From the NCBI GenBank assembly GCA_000023405.1, contig CP001643.1, positions 3,348,001-3,412,000 on the forward strand: DNA of 64,000 bases. The letters run 5' to 3'. A model generated the notes under the pieces. The model was not told the origin of the DNA, made no database searches, and was given only the letters and a program-made list of their open reading frames with translations. Both the position numbers and the translations under genes were made by a program. Source of the DNA: Brachybacterium faecium DSM 4810 (GTDB taxonomy: Bacteria; Actinomycetota; Actinomycetes; Actinomycetales; Dermabacteraceae). Positions 43,923-52,946 of this stretch are shown here, one piece after another. Position 1 is the stretch's first letter; each line of letters begins with the position of its first letter.

Positions 43923-44507
43923 TCACGCCCCGCCGGTCTTCTCGGGGACGGCGGCCTGCCCCTCGTCGGCCGTGGCGTCGTCGGCCGTGGCGTCGTCGGC
44001 CGTGGCGTCGTCGGCCGCCTCGCGCGGCCCGCCCTCGGCGAGGGTGCGCGCCACCTCGAGCTGCTCCTCCCAGCCGCGGAGGTTCTCCTCGTAGTTGCGG
44101 CGGCGCACGGCTTCGTCCAGGCCGAGCTTCGCGAAGCCGCGTTCGCGCACGGTGAGCCGCACCAGGTTGCGCTTCGCGGTCCCCGCCGGGTCGATGACGA
44201 ACTCGACGGTGTTGTTCGGGGCGTCGGAGATCTCGCCCAGTCCTCCGCCGAGCCAGCGGAAGGCGACCCGGTTGGGCGGCTCATGCGCCTCGACCGCCAG
44301 CTGGAAGGTGCCGTGGATCGGGTCGGTGACCTGTGTGACCGGCCCGTGCTCGGAGATCCGGTGCTCGCGGTACTCGCCGTCGTTGAGGAACCATCCGGGT
44401 TCGCCGATCACGGCGAACACCCTCTCGGCGCTGGCCTTGATCAGGATGCTGCGCACGATCTCGTCGGGGACAGGTTCGTTCGCGGGGAGGACGGACTCGT
44501 CGGCCAT
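43923..44507 (-). CDS. SRPBCC-family protein with repetitive C-terminal tail
   Basis: This 194-residue protein has a START/Bet v1-like SRPBCC domain (AHSA1 type: ILIKASAERVFAVIGEPGWF at residues 21-40, then NRVAFRWLGG). The last 35 residues are an acidic tail with DDATA repeated three times, encoded by 15-base DNA repeats. GAGGAGC precedes the start. SRPBCC folds bind small hydrophobic ligands; the role is unknown. A second SRPBCC gene follows in the same direction, but the two are separated by a 228-base gap. Confidence 0.8.
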   Translation of the reverse strand: MADESVLPANEPVPDEIVRSILIKASAERVFAVIGEPGWFLNDGEYREHRISEHGPVTQVTDPIHGTFQLAVEAHEPPNRVAFRWLGGGLGEISDAPNNTVEFVIDPAGTAKRNLVRLTVRERGFAKLGLDEAVRRRNYEENLRGWEEQLEVARTLAEGGPREAADDATADDATADDATADEGQAAVPEKTGGA

Positions 44508-44606
44508 GACTGTGCTCCTCGGGGTCAGGACGGCGGCCTCGTCGCCGCCTGGCACCAGAGTGGCAGAGTTCCGCTGCCGCGGCGAGCGCACGGCGAGCGC
44601 ACGGCG

Positions 44607-44624
44607 GGCGCACCGCGGTGCGCC
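44607..44624. repeat. 18-base perfect palindrome
   Basis: GGCGCACCGCGGTGCGCC lies in the 228-base gap between the two SRPBCC genes, next to short direct repeats of GGCGAGCGCAC (44581-44602). It may be part of a terminator for the gene ending at 44736. Confidence 0.4.
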
Positions 44625-44735
44625 GGCGCGCGCTCGGGCCCGCGCCGAGGCGCCGGCCCTCCCCACGCCGGCCGGGGCCCGCCGGCCTCCGGCGCGCTGC
44701 ACCTCGCCTCGCCGTGCGGACGGGCCCGCTCGCCG

Positions 44736-45221
44736 TCAGGGCTTCGTGACCGCCGCGGCGAGGAGGTTCAGCGACTGCTCGAGGTCCTCCTGCGGGATGG
44801 CGGGGAAGCCCACCTTCTCCAGCAGCTTCGGGTCGGTGACGTGGGACCAGTCGTAGGTGAGGGACACCTCGGTGGAGTCGTTGCCGAGGGACTTCAGCTC
44901 GTAGAGCCACTCCCAGCCCAGCGGCTCGGTCGGCGCGGTGCCGTCCTCCGCCTCGGGGGCGGGCTGCCAGCCGATCATCTTGTTCTCGTCGTAGGCGGTG
45001 ACGAAGTTGTGGGTGCGGTAGTCGCCGTCGGACCCGCTCTGCATGTTCATCACGAACTTCTCGCCGGTCTTGTCGATGCGCTCGGTGTCATCGGCGTTGC
45101 GCACCATGCCGGAGCCGTCGAACTCGTGGTGCCTGGCGGGCAGGGTGAGCACGGCGAAGATGTCCTTCGCCGCGGAGTCGATCGTGCGGGTGACGGTCAC
45201 GTGCGTCGTGTCGTTGCTCAT
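44736..45221 (-). CDS. SRPBCC-family protein (polyketide cyclase-like)
   Basis: This 161-residue protein begins VTVTRTIDSAAKDIFAVLTLPARHHEFDGSG, the typical opening of SRPBCC/polyketide-cyclase 2 proteins, and ends DPKLLEKVGFPAIPQEDLEQSLNLLAAAV, a common helix in actinobacterial members. It probably binds a hydrophobic ligand; no catalytic activity can be inferred. It diverges from the LysR gene 145 bases away. Confidence 0.83.
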   Translation of the reverse strand: MSNDTTHVTVTRTIDSAAKDIFAVLTLPARHHEFDGSGMVRNADDTERIDKTGEKFVMNMQSGSDGDYRTHNFVTAYDENKMIGWQPAPEAEDGTAPTEPLGWEWLYELKSLGNDSTEVSLTYDWSHVTDPKLLEKVGFPAIPQEDLEQSLNLLAAAVTKP

Positions 45222-45366
45222 CCGGCCACTGTGCCGCAGCGGCTCCTGCTCTGTCACGCGGTGGCCGACCGCTCGTTCAGCCGTGCCCGGGCCGTATCCT
45301 CGACAGCTCGTTCGATTCCGTGGGAAGGAAGCTGGCCGTGGAGACCGACGTGGACGGAGGGCGGCG

Positions 45367-46296
45367 ATGAGGCCGTCGCCCTCGCGAGATCCGCGCCCCG
45401 CGCCGAACCTCGCACAGGTGGAAGCGCTGATCGCCATCGTCGACTACGGCTCCTTCACCGCCGCGGCCGAGGTCCTGCGGATCTCTCAGCCCTCCCTCTC
45501 ACGGCGCGTCCGAGCCCTCGAGGAGGCCCTCGGCACGCGGCTGTTCCTGCCCGTCGGGCGGCGGAGGGAGCTGACGGACACCGGGCGCCGCATCGTCGCC
45601 GCCGGGCGCAGAGCGCTGGGCGAGATGAGCTCCATCGAGGCCATGGTCGCCTCCGCTCGGGAGCTCGCGACAGGATCGCTGCGGGTCACGGGCCTGCCGT
45701 CGCTGGTCTCGACGGTGCTCACCGATCTGGTCGGAGTCTTCCATCGCGAGCATCCTGGAGTGCGGATCGAGATCTCCACGGTTCAGGACCGCGACGAGCT
45801 GCTCGAGGCGATCCGCGTGGGCCGGGCGGACGCCGCCGCGGGCGTGATCGACCGCGTGCCCGACGACCTCGCCGCGATGCCTCTGCCCTCCCAGGAGTTC
45901 GCAGCCGTCCTGCCGTCCGCCGGCCCGGACAGCGCGCGACACCCCGACCGGTCTCTCACCGCCCGGGACCTGAGCGAACGCACCCTGGTGACCCTTCCCC
46001 CGGGCGCGTCCATCCGTCAGCTCGCCGAATCGGTCTATCGCTCCTTCGCGGTGGAGCCGGCACGGATCCTCACGACGACCCAGCGCGACAGCCTGGTCCA
46101 GCTGAGCGTCGCCGTCGGTGGCGTGACCGTCGTACCGGACGTGCTCGCACGCACCGCTCCCGCTGTCGGCGGCCGACGGCTGCCGTTGCACACCCCGGTG
46201 CAGCGGGCCATCGGGATCCTCCATCGCCAGGACCGGTTCCAGAGCCCCGCTCTGCGCCGGTTCCTCGACCTGGCGCGCTCCCACGAAGGCGCGTGA
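45367..46296 (+). CDS. LysR-family transcriptional regulator
   Basis: This 309-residue regulator has an N-terminal winged helix (LAQVEALIAIVDYGSFTAAAEVLRISQPSLSRRVRALEE) and a substrate-binding domain beginning near residue 95. The ATG at 45367 follows GGAGG by 7 bases. LysR proteins often control the divergent neighbour, here the SRPBCC gene, but no operator was found. The gene seems slightly less GC-biased than its neighbours. Confidence 0.92.
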   Translation: MRPSPSRDPRPAPNLAQVEALIAIVDYGSFTAAAEVLRISQPSLSRRVRALEEALGTRLFLPVGRRRELTDTGRRIVAAGRRALGEMSSIEAMVASARELATGSLRVTGLPSLVSTVLTDLVGVFHREHPGVRIEISTVQDRDELLEAIRVGRADAAAGVIDRVPDDLAAMPLPSQEFAAVLPSAGPDSARHPDRSLTARDLSERTLVTLPPGASIRQLAESVYRSFAVEPARILTTTQRDSLVQLSVAVGGVTVVPDVLARTAPAVGGRRLPLHTPVQRAIGILHRQDRFQSPALRRFLDLARSHEGA

Positions 46297-46421
46297 CCAG
46301 GCACGATCCTGGGACATAGCCGGGCCGCATGGGTTCGCCGGCCCACGCTATTGGATTGCCGCACCCCGCGCATGGTCGGGTGGCCCGTGGAGCCGAGCGA
46401 CGACCAGCAGGAGGAGGGCCC

Positions 46422-47687
46422 ATGCCCATCGGCAGGAGCAGACCGCCTCACGCCCCGAGACCGCAGGCTCGGCATCGGCGTCGCAGCGCACGCCCCCTGA
46501 TGCTCCGCCCTGCACGCATCGCGGCGGTCCTCGCCGCCGTGGTCGTCCTGACCGCGGTCGGCGGCGTGTCGCACCTGAGCAGCAACGTGTCCACGGCTCC
46601 GCTGCGGGCGGAGCCCACGGGCTCCTCTGCCGTGGAGCAGGGCGATGACCTCGACATCCTCCTGCTCGGCTCCGACAGCCGCGATCTCGAGGACGCCTCC
46701 TTCGGCGCGGCCGACGGCTCGCGCCGCAGCGACGCGATGGTGCTGGCCCATCTCTCCGCGGAGAACGACCGGATCGATGTCGTGCAGCTCCCCCGCGACA
46801 CGCTCATGACCCTCCCAGCCTGCCCGGACACGGGCAGCGGTGCCTTCTCCGGGGGCCGCGGGATGCTGAACTCGGCGCTGAACTTCGGTGCGGCCTGCTC
46901 CGTCGCAGCCGTGGAAGAGCTGACCGGCCTCCGGATCGACCATTTCGTGGAGCTCGATTTCGAGGGCTTCATCGGGATCGTGGACGCCCTGGGCGGTGTG
47001 CCGGTGTGCCTGGAGTCGGCCATGGATGACCCCGCCGCGGACCTCGATCTGCCTGCCGGACCGCAGACAGTCGACGGGAAGGACGCTCTCGCGCTGGCGC
47101 GCACGCGTCACGCGGTGGGAGACGGCAGCGACATCGCGCGCCTCGGGCACCAGCAGATGGTGATGTCCGCGCTGGTGCAGGAGGCGACCAGCCGCCATCT
47201 CCTCGCGCGCCCCGACACGCTCTACTCGTTCCTGGACGCGTCCACCTCGGCGCTCACCGTCGATCCGGGGCTGAGCTCGCTGGTGGACATGACCTCGCTC
47301 GGCCGTCGGGCGGCGCAGGTCGAGCCCGAGAACGTCACGTTCATGACCATGCCGTGGCAGCCGGACCCCTCCGACCCGAACCGGGTGGTGCCGTCTCCGG
47401 AGGCCGCGGCCGTCTTCGAGAACCTGGCCGCCGATGCGCCGATCACCGCACCGACCAGCGACGGTCCCGGCGAGCCCGCGCCCGACGGGGCGTCATCCCC
47501 GCCGGGCACGGCGGACCGGTCAACGCCCACGCCGGCCCCGCCCTCGACGAGCGAGGATCAGCCCGACGGCCGGGCCACGGCCGACGCCGAGGCCCAGACC
47601 GAGACCGAAGCCGAGACCGAAGCCGAGACCGAGCCCGAGACCGCCGTCGAGACGAGAACCGCCGACCGAGACCTGTGCGCTCCCTGA
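46422..47687 (+). CDS. LCP-family cell-wall polymer ligase (LytR-CpsA-Psr)
   Basis: This 421-residue membrane-anchored protein has a basic N-terminus, one membrane helix (about residues 32-54) and an extracellular LCP domain. LLLGSDSRD, RRSDAMVLAHL...VQLPRDTLM and LARTRHAVGDGSDIARLGHQQ hold the Arg/Asp residues that bind polyprenyl pyrophosphate. LCP enzymes attach teichoic acids or glycans to peptidoglycan. The C-terminal 70 residues are Pro/Thr/Ser-rich and end in ETEAE repeats. GAGGAGGG precedes the start at 46422. Confidence 0.92.
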   Translation: MPIGRSRPPHAPRPQARHRRRSARPLMLRPARIAAVLAAVVVLTAVGGVSHLSSNVSTAPLRAEPTGSSAVEQGDDLDILLLGSDSRDLEDASFGAADGSRRSDAMVLAHLSAENDRIDVVQLPRDTLMTLPACPDTGSGAFSGGRGMLNSALNFGAACSVAAVEELTGLRIDHFVELDFEGFIGIVDALGGVPVCLESAMDDPAADLDLPAGPQTVDGKDALALARTRHAVGDGSDIARLGHQQMVMSALVQEATSRHLLARPDTLYSFLDASTSALTVDPGLSSLVDMTSLGRRAAQVEPENVTFMTMPWQPDPSDPNRVVPSPEAAAVFENLAADAPITAPTSDGPGEPAPDGASSPPGTADRSTPTPAPPSTSEDQPDGRATADAEAQTETEAETEAETEPETAVETRTADRDLCAP

Positions 47688-47718
47688 GGGCACAGGAGCA
47701 GGCCCGGCACCGCAGCGC

Positions 47719-48666
47719 TCAGACCAGGCCCTTCTCCGTGAGCCAGCCCGTGGCGATCTCCGCGGAGGAGGCCTGGTCCACGACGCTCTGCCGGTTCAGC
47801 TCCACGAGGTCATCGGCGCTGAGCTGGGCGAGGACGGCGTCGATCGCCTCGGCGGCGGCGTCGTCGACCTTCTCGGAGACCACCGGGACCACGTTCTGCG
47901 GCAGGATCATGGACTCCGGGTCCTCGAGCACCACGAGATCGTTCTCGGCGATGGCCGGGTCCGCGGTGTAGATGTCCGCGAGCTGCACGTCGCCGTCGAG
48001 CAGGGCCTGCACGGTGAGCGGGCCGCCGGAATCCTCCACCGGCACCACGGTGACGTCGACCCCGTAGACGCTCTCGACCCCGTCGGGCCCGTAGGGGCGC
48101 ACGTCGAACTCGCTGTTCGCCGCGATCTTCAGATCCTCCTCCACGCCGGCGAGGTCGCCGATGGCGGCCAGGGAGTGGGCGCTCGCGAAGTCCGAGGTGG
48201 TGGTGTAGGAGTCCTGGTCGGAGGCCTCGGCGAAGGAGAGCACGCGCAGCCCCTCGGGCAGCGCCTCGCCGAGCGCGGCGTGGATCTCCTCGGGGCTCGC
48301 GGTCCCGGCCTCGGAGTCGTAGTGCTGCAGGAGGTTGCCGAGGTATTCGGGCAGCACGTCCAGCGAGCCGGCCTCGAGCTCCGGCATGTACACCTCGCGC
48401 TGGCCGATCTGGAACTGGCGGTCCACGGTGAAGCCCTCGGCCTCGAGCACCTGCGCGAACAGCTCGGCGACGATCTCGTTGGAGTAGTAGGCCTGGGAGC
48501 CGACGGCGAGGGTGCCGGAGCCGGAACCGCCGTCGGAGCCGCTGCCGCCGGAGTCGCCGCCGTCCTCGTCGAAGGGGTCGGAGCTGCCGCAGGCCGCGGC
48601 GCCGAGGGCGATGCCTCCGACCCCGAGCGCTCCGAGCAGGTGGCGGCGGGTGCTGTGGATGGTCAT
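47719..48666 (-). CDS. Osmoprotectant ABC transporter binding lipoprotein (OpuAC/OsmX type)
   Basis: This 315-residue lipoprotein has the lipobox AAAC (Cys26), a Gly/Ser/Asp-rich linker (residues 28-50), then the glycine-betaine-binding fold (LAVGSQAYYSNEIVAELFAQVLEAEG; VEDSGGPLTVQALLDGDVQLADIYT). It is the last gene of a four-gene cluster with the ATPase and two permeases. The ligand is probably betaine, choline or another quaternary amine, inferred from family. Confidence 0.9.
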   Translation of the reverse strand: MTIHSTRRHLLGALGVGGIALGAAACGSSDPFDEDGGDSGGSGSDGGSGSGTLAVGSQAYYSNEIVAELFAQVLEAEGFTVDRQFQIGQREVYMPELEAGSLDVLPEYLGNLLQHYDSEAGTASPEEIHAALGEALPEGLRVLSFAEASDQDSYTTTSDFASAHSLAAIGDLAGVEEDLKIAANSEFDVRPYGPDGVESVYGVDVTVVPVEDSGGPLTVQALLDGDVQLADIYTADPAIAENDLVVLEDPESMILPQNVVPVVSEKVDDAAAEAIDAVLAQLSADDLVELNRQSVVDQASSAEIATGWLTEKGLV

Positions 48667-48752
48667 GGGTGTTCTCCTCGAGAGGGGCGGGCGGGTGGGA
48701 GGGACGGTGGGGCCGGGCGCCGGGACCGGTGCCGGTCAGGGCGTCGAGGCGG

Positions 48753-49424
48753 TCACGGGGCGGTCGCCCCGGGCGGTGCGGTGATCCGCTGGGTCAGCAG
48801 GAGGGCGAGGTCCAGCACGAGCGCGAGGACGATCACCAGCAGCGAGCCGGCGATCATCTGCGGGTAGTTCTGCGAGCCCAGGCCCTGGAAGATGTACCGC
48901 CCCAGCCCCCCGTTGCCGACGTAGGCGGCGAGCATCGCGGTGGCCACCACCTGCACGGTCGCTCCGCGGAATCCGCCGATCAGCAGCGGCATGCCCAGCG
49001 GGATCTCGACCCGGGTGAGGATCTGCAGCTCGGTCATGCCCTGGGCGCGGGCGGCGTCGACGGTGGCGGGGTCCGCGGATTCGATGGCGGAGTAGGCGCC
49101 GGCCAGCAGCGACGGGATCGCGAGGATCACGAAGGAGGCCAGCGGGGCCGTGAGCCCGATGCCGAGCAGCAGGGCGAACAGGGTGACCAGGCCCAGGGTG
49201 GGCAGGGCGCGGGCGGCACCGGCGGCGGCGACCGCGAGGCCCTTGAACCGGCCCGTGTGGCCGACGTACAGGCCGATGGGCACCGCGAGCAGCGCGGCCA
49301 CGAGGACCCCGAGCGCGGTGTAGCCGAGGTGCTCGAGGGTGCGCAGCGGGATCCCGTCGGGACCGGACCAGCGCAGCGGGTCGCCGAGCCAGTCGAGGGA
49401 GTCCAGGAAGGGGTTGCCGGTCAT
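48753..49424 (-). CDS. Osmoprotectant ABC transporter permease (second)
   Basis: This 223-residue membrane protein resembles the OpuCB/OsmW permeases, with about six helices and the loop ATVDAARAQGMTELQILTRVEIP that contacts the ATPase. It overlaps the first permease by 4 bases (ATGA). Two permeases of similar size suggest a heterodimeric channel. Confidence 0.9.
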   Translation of the reverse strand: MTGNPFLDSLDWLGDPLRWSGPDGIPLRTLEHLGYTALGVLVAALLAVPIGLYVGHTGRFKGLAVAAAGAARALPTLGLVTLFALLLGIGLTAPLASFVILAIPSLLAGAYSAIESADPATVDAARAQGMTELQILTRVEIPLGMPLLIGGFRGATVQVVATAMLAAYVGNGGLGRYIFQGLGSQNYPQMIAGSLLVIVLALVLDLALLLTQRITAPPGATAP

Positions 49425-50071
49425 GGTCTGCGCACCTCCGGCTGTCGGGTCCAGGGCATCACGGCGCGTCCCAGCAGCACCAGCAGCGCATCGGTGAGCA
49501 GGGCGAGGGCGGCGGTGGCGACGATGCCCGCGGCGATCTCCTCGACGATGCCGCGGCGCACGCCGTCCACGAACAGCATCCCCAGGCTCGGCACGCCGAG
49601 CACGCCGCCGACGGTGACCAGCGAGATGGTGCTCACCGCGACCACCCGCACCCCGGCCAGCAGCACCGGCCCCGCGAGCGGCAGCTCGACCCGGAGGAAG
49701 CGGGCGGCGGGCGCGTAGCCCTGCGCGGTGGCGGAGCCGAGCACGTCACGGCTCACGGAGCGGAAGGCGTCCGACGCGGTGGGCACCATGAGGGCGAGGC
49801 CGTACAGCGACAGGGCGACGGCGATGTTCAGCGGGCTGCGCACCCCGGTGCCGACCAGGCCCGGCAGCAGCACGAACAGCGGCAGCGAGGGGATCGCGTA
49901 CATCAGCCCGGAGGTGGTGGTCACGCCCGTGCGCAGCCAGCCGCGGGAGTTGGCGAGCTTCGCGAGCGGCAGCGACAGGGCGAAGGCCACCAGGATCGGC
50001 GGCAGGGCCTGGAGCAGGTGCGCGCCGGTGTAGGCGGCGATCACGTCGAGGTTCTCGCGCACCCAGGTCAC
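49421..50071 (-). CDS. Osmoprotectant ABC transporter permease (first)
   Basis: This 216-residue membrane protein has five or six helices and an ATPase-contact loop RDVLGSATAQGYAPAARFLRVELP. The start is GTG at 50071, overlapping the ATPase stop (GTGA). It pairs with the product of the next gene. Confidence 0.9.
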   Translation of the reverse strand: MTWVRENLDVIAAYTGAHLLQALPPILVAFALSLPLAKLANSRGWLRTGVTTTSGLMYAIPSLPLFVLLPGLVGTGVRSPLNIAVALSLYGLALMVPTASDAFRSVSRDVLGSATAQGYAPAARFLRVELPLAGPVLLAGVRVVAVSTISLVTVGGVLGVPSLGMLFVDGVRRGIVEEIAAGIVATAALALLTDALLVLLGRAVMPWTRQPEVRRP

Positions 50072-50916
50072 GGGGCCCGCTCCCCCGCCGGCTCGTCGGC
50101 CGTGCCCGCGGCGAGCACCCCGGCGGGCCGCCCCTCGGCGTCCACCACCACGTCGCGGCCGTCGACCCGTTCGACGTGCAGGGTGCGGGCGCCGCGGTCC
50201 GCCCCCACGAAGCTCGCGACGAAGTCGTCGGCCGGGGCGGCGAGGATCTCCTGCGGCGTGCCGACCTGCGCGATGATCCCGCCCGGTTTGAGGATCACCA
50301 CCCGGTCCCCGAGGAGGAAGGCCTCGTCGATGTCATGGGTGACGAAGACGATCGTCTTGCGCAGCTCGTGCTGCAGGCGCTGCAGCTCCCGCTGCAGCTC
50401 GGCGCGCACGATCGGGTCCACCGCGCCGAAGGGCTCGTCCATCAGCAGGATGTTCGGATCGGCGGCGAGACCCCGCGCCACCCCCACGCGCTGCTGCTGT
50501 CCGCCCGAGAGCTGTGCGGGGTAGCGGTCGGCGAGCGCGGCGTCGAGGCCGACGGTCCCCATCAGCTCCTGCGCCCGGTCGCGGGCCTCCCGCCGCGGGG
50601 TGCCGCGCAGCACCGGCACCGTGGTGATGTTGTCGAGCACGGTGCGGTGCGGGAGCAGACCGGAGGCCTGCATGACGTAGCCGATGCGGCGCCGCAGCTG
50701 GACCGGATTCAGGCCCGCCACGTCGTCGCCGTCGATGTGCACCCGCCCGGAGGTGGGGTCGACCATCCGGTTGATCATCCGCATCAGGGTGGTCTTGCCC
50801 GAGCCGGAGCTGCCCACCAGCACCACACATTCGCGCGAGGCGATCTCGAGGCTGAAGTCCTCGACCGCGAGAGTCCCGCCCGGGTACTCCTTGCGGATGT
50901 TCTCGAAACCGATCAC
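50068..50916 (-). CDS. Osmoprotectant ABC transporter ATPase (OpuCA/ProV type)
   Basis: This 282-residue ATPase has Walker A GSSGSGKTT near residue 36, the ABC signature [16 protein letters not shown] and Walker B LLMDEPFGAV. The GTG start follows GGGAGG. The C-terminal part is short, about 35 residues after the ATPase fold, so the tandem CBS domains of classical OpuCA/ProV are absent; ionic-strength sensing by CBS would be missing. It is first in the operon ATPase-permease-permease-binding protein. Confidence 0.91.
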   Translation of the reverse strand: MIGFENIRKEYPGGTLAVEDFSLEIASRECVVLVGSSGSGKTTLMRMINRMVDPTSGRVHIDGDDVAGLNPVQLRRRIGYVMQASGLLPHRTVLDNITTVPVLRGTPRREARDRAQELMGTVGLDAALADRYPAQLSGGQQQRVGVARGLAADPNILLMDEPFGAVDPIVRAELQRELQRLQHELRKTIVFVTHDIDEAFLLGDRVVILKPGGIIAQVGTPQEILAAPADDFVASFVGADRGARTLHVERVDGRDVVVDAEGRPAGVLAAGTADEPAGERAP

Positions 50917-51054
50917 GGGGCCTCCCAGCGGGGTCGCGCCGGCGGGCTGTCACCGCCGGAGTGTCCACCTTATCGAGCCGGGACCGCGCCGGTGGGAGGG
51001 CCCCGACCTTCTACCAGGCGGTCGAGCAGGGCGTCGTGCCCGGGCCGCGCGCTC

Positions 51055-51924
51055 TCAGCGCGGGGTGACCGCGAGCTGCGGGCGCACGGCGACGCTGAGG
51101 CGGGCGCGGTCGATCACGAGCGCCTGCCCCTCTCCCACCTCGAGGTATTCCGTCTGCGGGATGCCGGAGGAGGCGACGATGACGCGGTCCGCGTCGATCC
51201 GGTAGCGCAGCGCATACACGTGCGGTCGGCCGTGGCGGCGGGCCTGCTCCGGATCGGACTGCTGATAGGCGACCAGCACGTCCGGGGTCATGTAGAGGCA
51301 GTTCAGCGATTCGGGCACCCGGGCACCGTGCTCGAGGCACAGCGCGGTGAGCTCCGCGGCGGCGCGCTGCACGGCGGCGGCGGGATCCTCCTCCCGGGCG
51401 TGCAGCTCCACGAGCGAGAAGAACAGCTCCGAATCGGTGGTGCCGGCGGGACGGCGACCGCCCCGGGCGAGCAGCGCCTCGCGCAGCGCCGGGGTGAGAT
51501 CGAACTGGCCGTTGTGGGCGAAGACCGTCTCGCCCTCGCGGAACGGGTGGGTGTTGCGGATCTCCAGCGGCAGACCGGGGCTCGCCTTGCGCAGGTGCAC
51601 CATCATCATCGGCCCGGTCGCGGCGTGGATCGCCTCCCGATAGGCCGCCGATTCGCGGGCCACGTCCAGGTGGCGGCGGATCTGCGGCCGACGGGGGTTG
51701 CCGAGCCTCGACCCGGCCGTTCCGGCCCCGCCTGCCTCGTCAGCCCGGCCGGAGCCCGGAGCATCGGCCTCCCCGGGGCGGTCCGGCTGGTCGCTCTCGA
51801 ACCAGGCCACGCCCCAGCCGTCCCGGTGCACCTCCGACTGCGCCGTGAACGGCTCGATCTCCTCCGCGACGGCCTCGTCGAGGGAGAGGGGTTCACGGGA
51901 GACGACACCGAGCAGGCGGCACAT
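51055..51924 (-). CDS. Class II glutamine amidotransferase (YafJ/EgtC type)
   Basis: This 289-residue protein begins Met-Cys, with Cys2 the N-terminal nucleophile of Ntn amidotransferases. MCRLLGV, HRDGWGVAW and FAHNGQFDL are typical, and VHLRKAS holds the Arg of the glutamine site. Family members remove ammonia or cleave gamma-glutamyl bonds; the product is unknown. An insert of 30 residues rich in Gly/Pro follows FESDQPDRPG. It stands alone. Confidence 0.87.
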   Translation of the reverse strand: MCRLLGVVSREPLSLDEAVAEEIEPFTAQSEVHRDGWGVAWFESDQPDRPGEADAPGSGRADEAGGAGTAGSRLGNPRRPQIRRHLDVARESAAYREAIHAATGPMMMVHLRKASPGLPLEIRNTHPFREGETVFAHNGQFDLTPALREALLARGGRRPAGTTDSELFFSLVELHAREEDPAAAVQRAAAELTALCLEHGARVPESLNCLYMTPDVLVAYQQSDPEQARRHGRPHVYALRYRIDADRVIVASSGIPQTEYLEVGEGQALVIDRARLSVAVRPQLAVTPR

Positions 51925-52014
51925 GGAGCGGGACCAGCTTTCGTGGAGGACGGGACAGGGACGGGGCGCGCCGTCGGGGCGGGGCCGACGGACCCCGCCG
52001 GCCGCGCCCGACGC

Positions 52015-52848
52015 TCAGCCCGCTGCGGCGCGGGCCTTCATCCGCGCGTCGAGGGAGAGCGCGACGCGGGTGAGCATGAGGTTGATGACGATGTAGATCA
52101 CGGAGACCACGAGATACGTCTGCACCAGGTAGCGGGTGATCGAGACGAGCGTCTTGCCCTGGAACTGCAGCTCGTTGTAGCTGACCACGTAGCCGAGCGT
52201 CGAATCCTTGAGCAGGGTGACCAGGGCGAGGATCAGGCTGGGCAGCACCAGCCGCACCGCCTGCGGCAGCACCACGTAGATCAGCGAGTCGCGGCGGCTG
52301 AGCCCGATCGCGTCCGCCGCCTCGTGCTGCCCCTTGTCCACCGCCTTGATGCCCGCGCGGAACACCTCCGCGGTCGCGGCGCTGGAGACCAGGATCATCG
52401 GGACCACCAGCATCCAGAAGCGCGGGAACGTCACGCCGAACGCCGGCAGGGCCAGCAGGAACGCATAGACCACCAGCAGCATCGGGATGCCGCGGAAGAA
52501 CTCGATCCAGGTCACCGCCACAGCCTTGAGCAGCCGGAACCGCGACATCCGCGCCAGGGCGAGCAGCAGCCCGAAGGGGAAGGCGACCACGGCGGCGAGC
52601 GCCGTGACCTTGAGCGTCCCCCACAGCCCGTGCCCGAGGAAGGCGAGGTAGTCGGCGCGGAGATACACCACCCACTTGTTCGGATCCAGCTGGCCGTTCG
52701 CGTGGAACTGCCACAGCGCCCCCGCCAGCAGCGCGAGGATCGCCACGACGCTGAGGATCGACAGCAGCAGGATGCGACGCCGCCCCTTCGGGCCGGGAGC
52801 GTCGAAGAGGACCTGGGTGGCGGTGGAGGAAGACGTGGCAGTGCTCAT
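52015..52848 (-). CDS. Polar amino-acid ABC transporter permease (GluD-like)
   Basis: This 277-residue membrane protein has an N-terminal helix near residues 28-48 and the HisMQ-type permease domain (GHGLWGTLKVTALAAVVAFPFGLLLAL), with EFFRGIPMLL and the ATPase-contact loop near KAVDKGQHEAADAIGLSRR. It is most like glutamate permeases of actinobacteria. The start at 52848 overlaps the end of a duplicated micro-ORF by 4 bases, with GGAGGAG upstream. Confidence 0.9.
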   Translation of the reverse strand: MSTATSSSTATQVLFDAPGPKGRRRILLLSILSVVAILALLAGALWQFHANGQLDPNKWVVYLRADYLAFLGHGLWGTLKVTALAAVVAFPFGLLLALARMSRFRLLKAVAVTWIEFFRGIPMLLVVYAFLLALPAFGVTFPRFWMLVVPMILVSSAATAEVFRAGIKAVDKGQHEAADAIGLSRRDSLIYVVLPQAVRLVLPSLILALVTLLKDSTLGYVVSYNELQFQGKTLVSITRYLVQTYLVVSVIYIVINLMLTRVALSLDARMKARAAAG

Positions 52849-52946
52849 GCGCGCATCTCCTCCCGCTCGTTCCTCGCAGTTCGTCGACCCGCAGTGCTCA
52901 TGCGCGCATCTCCTCCCGCTCGTTCCTCGCAGTTCGTCGACCCGCA
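52841..52946. repeat. Perfect 53-base tandem duplication between two permease genes
   Basis: Bases 52841-52893 and 52894-52946 are identical. Each copy, read leftward, contains a GGAGGAG site and an ATG. The next 10 bases (from 52947) repeat the opening of the unit. Duplication of the gene junction explains the two micro-ORFs at 52845 and 52898. Confidence 0.95.
52845..52901 (-). CDS. Micro-ORF, second copy (18 residues)
   Basis: The frame reads MSTAGRRTARNEREEMRA then TGA. Its ATG overlaps the stop of the first copy and its stop overlaps the start of the downstream permease (ATGA at both ends). Its first four residues match those of the permease (MSTA). Peptide function is unknown; it may only pass ribosomes along. 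Confidence 0.45.
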   Translation of the reverse strand: MSTAGRRTARNEREEMRA

